Shown here: piece after piece, positions 1 to 10,000 of the stretch
How positions within the stretch are numbered: the first letter of the stretch is position 1
Layout: each line of letters begins with the position of its first letter
DNA from: Phoronis ovalis
Lineage: Eukaryota; Phoronida; Phoronidae
Length of the DNA stretch: 13,701 nucleotides
Direction of reading: 5' to 3'
NCBI GenBank assembly: GCA_028565635.1
Contig: JAOXYB010036673.1
Location: 1 to 13,701, forward strand
Position numbers and translations under genes: made by a program
The notes under the pieces: model-generated
What the model was told of the DNA's origin: nothing
Databases searched by the model: none
Seen by the model: the letters and a program-made list of their open reading frames with translations, nothing else

Positions 1-787
1 AAACAGTCATTTTGAATAAGAGTACCCCACAATGATAAACCAGATTATAATGCATGATGTATTATATTCTTTTCTAAAGTAAAAAAACAATAATGTTAAA
101 AAAATATCCTACACATTGGATGGGCATTAGACATGACAAATGTCTTGTTTAATTTGAGGTAACTTTTCGAGTTTTACCATGGGATATGGTGTTCGCAATA
201 CATTTGTACAATGGGATATATTTTTGGAAAGCAATTTTTTCCATGGGTTATAGGTTTTTTACCTGGGGCCTCATACCTCCAGCAAGTTTTTTGTGAAGTA
301 CCCCAGTACCCCGTCCACCCGGAGAATTCCTGTACTAGCAAATATAAAACTAACGAAAATACTAATAATTATTCATGCAGCGCCATCTACAGAGAAAACG
401 ACACACTATACTTTTCAATTTTTTCTTTCTTACAACAATAATCGAACAACATCGCACATAATACTAAAAGTTTGCATTTAAAGCAGCTTGAAATGGCCTT
501 AGTTTGGGGTCATGGCCTTGTTACATTTTCATTGTTCACAATTTAACAGTTTTATTGCCTACAGAGTACTGTAACCGGTCTTTGAATATAAGCAATAATG
601 ATTTCTTGACTATTATACCGCTATTAGACAGAAATAATTTATCCCATGTGTATACGTTGCTGTCAGAAAAGCATAAAACTAGAAATGGATGTACAACATT
701 AATCTAATTTAAAAGTTCTACGTAACTATTTGGTTTTTAAGAAAGCAGACAATATCTTAACATATCCAAACTATTGTTTTGTTACAG
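1..787. other. Upstream intron, 3' part
   Basis: The first visible exon starts with a splice acceptor at 787, so this stretch is intron of the same gene. Open frames at 211-441, 293-481 and 504-707 lack kinase-like sequence. I see no glycine loop or ATP-lysine exon here, so the missing N-lobe exon must be further upstream. The stretch is AT-rich apart from a C-rich patch near 300-330. Confidence 0.6.
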
Positions 788-1011
788 GAAAAACAAGCAG
801 CTGGTATCAAACATCCCTTTGTTTTACCGATTTTTGCTCTTTGTGAAAGCCCGTGCTGCATCATGTATCCATATATGGAAAACAGTGACTTGCAAAAAGT
901 TCTAGATAAACAACCAGGACCTCAAGATTTATCAAGAAATGATCGTATACGTATCACCTATCAGTTGTGTGAAGGATTGATGCATCTACATCGGAAGCAA
1001 GGAGATAAGAA
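788..1011 (+). CDS. Exon 1 in window: kinase N-lobe end, hinge and helices D-E
   Basis: The acceptor is a T-rich tract ending in gttacag at 781-787; the donor is gtatgt at 1012. Codons start in frame at 788 and two bases are left at the end. Residues 8-16 (KHPFVLPIF) match the HPNIV-L strand of TKL kinases. Residues 24-35 (CIMYPYMENSDL) match the hinge LVYxYMxNGSL of IRAK and plant receptor-like kinases, with Tyr27 at the gatekeeper position, as is typical of IRAKs. Residues 52-68 match the helix E segment that ends in LH before the catalytic loop. The exon begins after helix C, so the glycine loop, the VAIK lysine and the helix C glutamate must be in exons upstream of this window. No start codon belongs here: the exon opens with a splice acceptor. 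Confidence 0.82.
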
Positions 1012-4000
1012 GTATGTGATATTACAGGCTATGATCAGACTGTTAGGGTGGTTTGAAGGGACATGAGTTTTAATTCTTAAGGAAATCTTACCAGAAATCA
1101 ACTTGGCAACTTGACAGTGATCAAAAGACAATTTGTCAATAGCCAAAATGGCATGCACAATTTTTTCAATGTTTTTTCTGCTATAACAAAATACATATTC
1201 CATTGAAATAACTTTTTCTCCCAAATTGCTACACTGCAATTATAGTAAATTCTTTCCAAAGTATTATTTCACGTATGATACATAATTATATAATTTCATC
1301 TAATTGATGAGTTTACTATTTTGATGCAGCTACTGACTTGGCTATCATATTTAATATTTTAATGTTCATCTAACTTTTTTGCTACCTAACTGTAATCAAA
1401 GCTATTAGTACTATCTATATTGTAGACAATGTTTTGTGTATAAACAAATATCAATTATTAGGCCCATCCGCAGCAGCTGGGGATATAATCATAGGCTATG
1501 TTTTGTCGTTGTGGTCCATAACATTTTCTTTTTCTCATGATAACAGCTTTAGTTTTCCCTGATCAGCTTCATATTTGGTACAGGGTAAGTATAGGTCGAA
1601 GTGCAGGTTGGTTATAATTTTGATTACTTCCAATATGGCCGACTGGTGGCCATGTTTGTTCTCGAGAGGGCACGTTACTTTGCATCACTTGGGGGGAAAC
1701 TGAAGTAATCTTCAACATTTTTTGCGCAAAACATTTATTTGTCTCGCAATGACTGCTTCAGTTTTTTACTGATCAGCTTCATATTTGATACAAGATAAGT
1801 AGAGGTCAAAGTGCAGATCAGGTATCATTTTGACAAGATCACTTTCAATGTGGCCGACTGGTGGCCATGATTGTAATTGAAATTATACATCGCAATAACA
1901 GCTATAGTTTTATCTGATCAACTTCATATTTGAAGCAAGGTAACCGTAGGTCAAAGTGCAAGTCAGATATAATTTTGCCCTGGAGTACTTCCAATATGGC
2001 CGCCTGGTGGCAATGTCTGTTCCAGAAAGACAAAGCGTCTGACTAGGTGATTTGAAGGTGATTCAAGAAGGCCATAGGTGGTTGGGCATAATAGGCTGAG
2101 TGACATTTTAAAATGATCTTGAGAAGCGGGTCAAATGCCGATGCACATCTTCGAATTTTTTTGTGCTTTATTTTAAACAATCAGTTTCATATTCGGCACA
2201 TTTTAAATACAGGTCAAAAGTGCAGGTCTGTTATAATTTACTATGATTATTTCCAATATAGCCGATTGGCAGCCATGTTTTCTCAAGAGGTTATGTCACT
2301 CTGCATCAGTTGCATAAAAGATGATTCGAAGGTGTATTTATTAAGGCCATAGGCTGGTCGGCATAATAGGCTAGGTGTCAGTTTAGAATGGTCAAATCTT
2401 TGACATTTTTTGTTGTATGTAACAGTGTTTTGTCTCGCAATAACCCCTTCAGTTTTTATTCAATCAGCTTTTAATTTGGTACAGGGTGAGTACAAGTCAA
2501 AGTGCTAGTGAGATGTAAATTTGGGCCTAATTGCTTGTATGGAATATGGCCAACTGACTTCCATGCTTGTGCTTGAAATTATATGTCGCAATAACAACTT
2601 TAGTTTTATCTGATCAGATTTATGTTTTATACAGGGTAAATGTAAGTCAAAGTGCAAGTCAAATTTAATTATGCCCATCACTATGTAATAGTGATATCGT
2701 CGGCGTCGGCTGATGTAACCTTTTCTTTGTGTTGCTATAACGTCTTCAGCTTTCGTCAGATCATGTTCGTATTTGGTACAGGGTAAGTACAGGTCAAAGC
2801 GCAGGTCTGATATACTTTTGACCTCGATTACTTCCAAGATGGCCGATTGGCGGCCATCTTTGTACCCGAGAGTGCACCTTACTTGGTGATAATTGCGTGA
2901 AAGACGAAACGTTGACTTGACGATTTGAAGGTGGATTCTCGTAGGCCATGGGTTGGTGGGCATATTAGGCCAGGTGACATTTCAAAATGACTTTGAGAAG
3001 TAGGTCAAATGTCGATACGAATCTTCGAAATTTTTGTTGCGTGTAACACTTTCTTTGTCGTGCAATAACTGCTTCAGTTTTTATCCGATCAGCTTTATAT
3101 GGGGTACAGGATAAATACAGGTCAAAATACAGACCGTCTTTAGTTTTGACATGGATCACGTTCAAGATGGCCGACTGGTGGCCATGTTTGTTTGCGAGAT
3201 GTTGGCTCGCAATAATAGCTTTTGCTTTTGTCGGATCATCTTCATATTTGGTACAGGGTAAGTACTGGTCAAAGTACACGTTGGACATAAGTTTGACCCT
3301 GATAACTTCCAATATGGCCGACTGGCGGCCATATTTGTACCCGAGAGTGCTCCTTACTTGGCGATAATTGCGTGAAAGACGAAGCGTTGACTTGACGATT
3401 CGAAGGTGAATTCACGTATGCCATGGGTTGGTGGGCGTATTAGGCCAGGTGATATTTCAAAATGACCTTGAAAACTAGGTCAAATGTCGATACGAATCTT
3501 CGACAATTTTTGTTGCGCATAACACTTTCTTTATCGTGCAATAACTGCTTCAGTTTTTATCCGATCAGCTTTATATGGGGTTACAGGATAAATACAGGTC
3601 AAAATGCAGACCGTCTTTAGTTTTGACATGGTTCACGTTCAAGATGGCTGACTGGTGGCCATGTTTGTTTGCGAGATGTTGGCTCGCAATAATAGCTTTT
3701 GCTTTTGTCGGACCATCTTCATATTTGGTACAGGGTAAATACTGGTCAAAGAAGATGTAGGATATAAGTTTGACCCCGATTATTTCCAACATTGCCGACT
3801 GGCAGCCATGTTTGTACCCGCGAATGCACGTTGCGTGGCGATAATTGCGGGAAAGACGAAGCGTTGACTTGACAATTCAAAGGTGGATTCACGTAGGCCA
3901 TGGGTTGGTGGGCGTAATAGGCCAGGTGACATTTCAAAATGACCTTGAGAAGTAGGTTAAATGTCGATACGAATCTTTGACATTTGACAACGTGTAATAG

Positions 4001-7000
4001 GTTAGATAACATTTTAAAATGACATTGAGAAGTGGGTCAAATGCCATTGCAAATCTTTGACATTTTTTGTGCGTAATTCTTCCTTTGTCTTGCCATAATT
4101 GCTTCCCTTTTTATCCGAGCAGCTTCATATTCGAATCAGGGTGAGTGCAGGTCACAGTGCACGTCAGAAATAATTTTACCCAGATCACTTCCAAGAGGCT
4201 TCAAATATAGTGACTGCCCACCAGGGCTGCAAACCACATACAGCCTAGAAAATGATCTGATTCTAGAGATGAGATGTGCACATGCTATTATAATGTCTTG
4301 TTAATTTTAGAACAAATTGAAAGACAATAGGAATTTTGTAAGTGTATATGTCAATAGGTAAATAATGCTATTTGGATTAATAATCGTGACACATATTTTT
4401 AAAAAAAGACATAGGCAAAAACAATATGTTCGATCAAGTGACCTCTTCCCACTAGTCAGAAAGGACTGATGAAAGTCTTGTCAAAAGACTGAAAGCTCTT
4501 TGTAGTTAAAGTATGGTGCCCTGGGGTACCCCTGAGATGACTGGAGCGGATTTTGACGATTCACCTTCCACAATTACTCTTTGAGATCTGGTCAACCATG
4601 CTTGCATACATCTTAGAATTTACTTATTAATTCCACAGTATGACAGTTTCATCATGATGGCACAGTATCAAATGCCTTGGAAAAATACAAGACAATCAAA
4701 TCCACTTGATGACCTTGATCCAGTTTTCTGCCAATGTCCTCAGTAGTAGTTATCAATTGAGATTCACGTGAGTGGCCTGATCTGACACCATGTTGCTAGT
4801 TCACTAGGATAGAATGGTTTTTAAGATGCTTCATGAAGTTAGTGTGGATGATATTGTGCTCCAGTAACTTACAACAAATCGATGTTAGGGATACTGGGTG
4901 ATAGTTTGCTGGGTCTGAATGTTGCAACCACGTTAGTTTGCGTTTGCCCAGTCCTTGCTTGAAAATGACTGTGAGCACGGGCTATTTCTTCGACAGCATG
5001 TCTTAACATTTTGTTGGGAATTTGATCAAGTCCTGGTGCCTTAGCGGTCTTCAACTTGTTTAGCAGCTTTGTCACTCCATTTGTTGTTACTTGGAATATT
5101 AGCATCCTCGGGACAGTGCTTGGAATCAGTGTTGGAAGATTTGTAGTGATTTACATGCATTAAGTTCTTATAGGGTTGGTTTGTAGAGTACACCCAAATG
5201 AAAACCTCCAAAGGCACACCAGGTGAAAGCTGTCTTATTTTAACATTATATTCTCTTTGTAGAAAATGCACTGTACACAGAGACATCAAGCCTGGTAATA
5301 TTTTACTTGACAAGAATTTTAATGCTCGTCTAGGGGATCTAGGTTTGAATAAACAACTTGAATATGGGATGACTCATGTAACTATGACAAAGCGTATTGC
5401 TCCTGGTACTGAAGGCTATATAGACCCCTACAGAAAGGGGAAACAGTACAGACCCAGAAGTGATGTCTTTGGAGTTGGTATTGGTAAGTTTTCTATTCAG
5501 AATTGTGCATTAAGAGAGCAAGTACTGTTGGGCAAAACGTCTTCAAACTGTAACCTTCAATTGTAAAATGAAATAAGAAATAGGAAAACCTACACATTTA
5601 CTATGCACTTTCCTTTATCTCATGATAACAGCTTCAGTTTTTCCCCAATCAGCTTCATATTTGGTACAGGTTAAATACAGGTCGAAGTGCAGGTCATTTG
5701 TACTTTTGACCTTGATTACTTCCAATATGGCTGACTGGTGGCCATATTTGTTCCCGAGAGGGCATATGTAACATTGCATCTATAGCAATGAAGACGAAGC
5801 GCTGCCTGGACGATTCAAAGGTGATTCTAGCAAGGCCATAGGTAAGTTGGTCGTAATGGTCTAGGTGACATTCTAAAATGACCTTGACAAGTAGATCAAA
5901 TGCTGTTACAAATCTTCCACATTTTTAACCGTGCATAACACTTTCTTGATCTCACAATAACTGCTTCAATTTTTATCTGATCAGCTCCATGTTTGGTATA
6001 GAGTAAGTACAGATGGATGTACAAGTTATCTGTAATTTTGACCCAGATTACTTCCAACATTGGCGACTGGTGGCCATCTTGGTTCTCAACATTGCTGGTC
6101 ATAATAACAGCTTTAATTAGTTTTTATCCGAACAGTTTCATATTTGGTAGAGAGCAAGTACATGTCACAGTACAGGCTATGTGTAATTTTGACCTAGATT
6201 TCTTCCAATATGGCCGACTGATGGCCATGTTTGTTCCCGAGAGGACATGTAATGTTGCATCTACAGCTGCAAAGATGTAGCTCTGCCTGGACGATTCAAA
6301 GATGGTTCTAGTAAGGCCATAGATTGGTGGGTGTAATAGGCTAGATAACATTTTAAAATAACCTTGACAAGTAGGTCAAATGCCAGTATGAATCTTTGAC
6401 ATTTTTTACCATGCATAATATCCGATTAGCTCCACATTCGGTATAGAGTAAGTGCAGGTCAAAGTACAGGTTATAGATAATAATGACCTGGATTACTTCC
6501 AAAATGGCCGACTGGCAGCCATGTTTGTTCCCAAGAGAGCATGTAACGTTACATCTATAGCCGCGAAGACGAAGCGCTGCCTGGATGATTCAAAGGTGGT
6601 TCTAGGACGACCATAGGTTGGTGGGCATAGACTAGGTGACATTTTAAAATAACCTTGTCAAGTAGGTCAAATGCTAGTATGAATCTTTGATATTGTTTAC
6701 ATCACAATTTCTTTGTCTCGCAATAACTGCCTCAGTTTTTATCCAATCAGCTCCATATTCGGTATAGAGAAAGTACAGGGCAAAGTACAGGTTATATAAA
6801 ATATTGACCCGGACTACTTTCAACTTGGCCGACTGGCAGCCATGTTGGTTCTAATCCGATCTGCTTCATATTTATACAGAGTAAGTACAGGTAACAGTAC
6901 AGGCTATAGGTAAGTTTGACCTAGATTACTTCCAATATGGCCAACTGGCAGTTATATTTGTTCCCAGAAGGGCACATAACATTACGTCTATAGCCATGAA

Positions 7001-10000
7001 GATAAAGCGCTATCTGGACATCCGTGCGAAGATGAAGCACTGCCTGGACGATTCAAAGGTGGTTCTATAAAGGCTATAGGTTGGTGAGCTTAATAGGCTA
7101 GGTGACATTTCAAAATGACCTTGACAAGTAGGTCAAATGCCGGTACGAATCTTCAACGTTATTTACCGTGCATAACACTTTTTTGTCTCGCAATAACTTC
7201 ATCAGTTTTTATCCGATCAGCTCCATATTACGTACAGATCCAAGTACAGGTTGTGTATAATATTGACCCAGATTACTTCCAACATGGCATACTGGTGGCT
7301 ATATTTGTTCTTGAGAGGGCATGTCACATTGCATTTATATAGCTGCAAAGAGGAAGTGCTGCTGGATGATTCAAAGGTGGTTCTAAGCAGGCCATATGTT
7401 GGTGGCCCAAATGGATAATTTTTCACAAATTAATCCTTAAAAATGGGTCCACAATATCTGTAAGGATTGATCCACTTTTCAACAAACCCTAAAAATGAAT
7501 AATTTTTTTCACGATTTTATTTAAAGATGGCAATTCCAGGGAACTTTTTCGAGAAAAAAACTTAAACATTGGTCCTTTTTGTGACAGAAAACACTAAAAA
7601 TGGGTCCATTTTTTGAGACCAACATCCCTAAAAATGGATATTTTGAGTTTGGGCTGCACATCCCCATCTAAAATACAGTCATATGGCCTCCGTTAGAGGG
7701 CATTATTAGAATATAAGTTCACTTGTCTCGCAACAACTGCTTCAATTTTTATCCAATCAGCTTCATATTTGGTGTAGAGTAAGTCCAGGTCAAAATACAG
7801 GTTATACTTAATAGTGACCCGGAGTACTTCCAGTATGGCTGACTGGTGGCATAATAACAGCTTCAGTTTTATCCGGTCAGCTTCATGTTCAATACAGAGT
7901 AATTATTGGTCACAGTACAGGTATTTGTGTAATTTTGACCTGGATTACTTCCAATATGGCAGACTGGCGATCATATTTGTTTGCGACAGGGCATGTTACA
8001 TTGCGTCTATAGCTGCATAAGAAGCACTGCCTGGACAATTTAAAGGTGGTTCTAAGAAGGTGGTTGATGGGAGTAAAAGGCTAGGTGACATTTTAAAATG
8101 ACCTTGACAAGTAGGTCAAATGCCGGTATGAATCTTCGACATTTTTTGCTGTGGGTAACATTTTCTTTGTCTCGCAACTACTACTTCAGTTTTTATTTGA
8201 TCAGCTTCATATTCGGTACAGGGTAAATACATGTCAAAGTACAGATTGGTTATAATTTTGACCTGGATCACTTCTGAAGATGGCCGACTGGCAGCCATGC
8301 TGGTTCTCGAGATTATATGTCATAATAACAGATTTAGTTTTTATCTGATCAGCTTCATATTCGTTGCAGGCTAAGTACAGAACACAATACATTATATGTG
8401 TAATTTTGAGCCAGTTTAATTTTAGTATGGCCGATTGGTGGCCATATTTGTTCCTGAGGGGGCATATTACGTTATGTCTATAGCCTTAAAGACGAGGCGC
8501 TGCTTAGACAATTCAAAGGTGATTCTATGATCGCCATAGGCTGATGGCCCAAATGGGTCACTTTTTCAAATTAATCCCTAAAAATGGGTCCACTTTTCAG
8601 ATAAAATGTGCGTAAAAAGGGTCCACTTTTCAGCAAACCCTAAAAATGGTGCATGCAGTAATTATGTGATTTTTTCTGAACAGTTATGTGGCAGTTGCTG
8701 TCTGAACAAAAAGCAGCAGGGAAAAAGAAAGAGTTATGGGAAACTTTAGAAGACTGTAAAGATGAGTTGTTAGAACTGATTAAGCAGGTTACATTAAAGT
8801 TACTCATACTGTATAATTAAGTGCAGAGCATAAGAATGACATAAGAAATTGTAAATCAAACAAAAAAAAGCTGAACTTACAACTGTGTTAAGCTAAGGAT
8901 ATACTTTCGAAGGGTTTGTGGTGTAGTTGCATACTAAATGTGTAAAGTCATCATTTGTTTACTTTACATTTGCATTATATATGTCTTAAAGTTAATTTAT
9001 AACACTTTTCTTTATTGGAAATCATTATTATTTTAGGTGGTATGGTTAGATGATGATGTTACTAAAACTTATGTGGATTTAGCTCAACGATGTTTACTGG
9101 ACGAAGAAAGAATTGAGTTAGATGAGTTATGCAAGCAGCTATATGTAAGTGTTAAAATTAGTTAATATACACCATGATATTGTTATAAGTACATGATTTA
9201 CTTTTACTTCCTCTACAGTAATGTTATCTGTGTTGTTACCTGCTGAGATGTTGCCTCACGTCTAGTGCTTGAGAACAGTGACTGTAGATATGCCTTGTTA
9301 TATGGATTAACCATTTTGTTGCCTTTAAAGGCATTGTTTTTAGAGGAAGAGTATTTAATTTATAAGTATAATTATGTTAACTTTGTTTTTTTTACATTAG
9401 TTGATTTCTTTGTTTTTATCTATGTACATTGTAAACTATGTTACTGTCACGTGACAATAAACTATTATAATACTAGTGCAGTAAGTAGGATTGCTAGTAT
9501 AAGGCAGCAAACCTTTTGTATTGCATGTTTTCTTTCTTCTTCTTTCTTTCTTCCAATTTTCAGCATGCTATAAAGTTTTGAAGGGACATGGTATTTCAGG
9601 TGTAGTATCTCCTGAAATAGCCCATTGTTGTTCTTGAGGTCTAAAGGTCATCTGGAGGTCAAGGGCTAAATTTCTATTGCTCAAAATATGCCAAAATGAT
9701 GGTACTGAGGTGTAACTAAGTAATTTTGATGACATTTGAGAATATTTCAGTACTAAAAGGTGATTATATTTTTTGGCATCTTTTCAATTAATTTATTGAC
9801 CTTCCAATTTTCACTAAGTTATATCTCGTAGATGGTTACAGTTATGGACATGGTACTTGAGGTATGACATCCATAAGATAACCCTTAGTTTATTGACTAT
9901 AGGATCAAAATGTCATTTGGAGGTCAAAGGCCAAATTTGTAAAATTGCCGAAACTGTTTAAAAATGACGGTACCAAGTTACAACGAAGTAATTTCGTGAC

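Noticed and set aside
504-707. Possible upstream exon after TTTATTGCCTACAG at 551-564
   Set aside because: The acceptor looks fair, but the translation shows no glycine loop, ATP lysine or helix C and does not lead into exon 1 as a kinase would.
2505-3792. Minus-strand open frames with a repeated motif (YLPCTKYEADQIKTEAVIA and variants), also at 5896-6102 and 8116-8298
   Set aside because: The shared peptide comes from the satellite units themselves. Frames open and close at random between units, and there is no start context, splice pattern or known domain.
4466-4494. Hammerhead-ribozyme-like core: CTGATGA, a 6 bp stem, then GAAA
   Set aside because: There is an extra A before the stem, and I could find no partner strands for stems I and III nor a matching cleavage site on either side.
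5041-5313. Minus-strand open frame over the exon 2 acceptor
   Set aside because: It is an out-of-frame reading of the LINE relic joined to the antisense of the kinase exon.
7626-8645. CCCTAA within the short repeats as a telomere-like sequence
   Set aside because: The hexamer is not in tandem; it is part of a longer, different motif.
9265-9573. Hydrophobic 102-codon open frame
   Set aside because: It starts with a non-ATG codon, is AT-rich, lies inside an intron, and runs into the repeat region.
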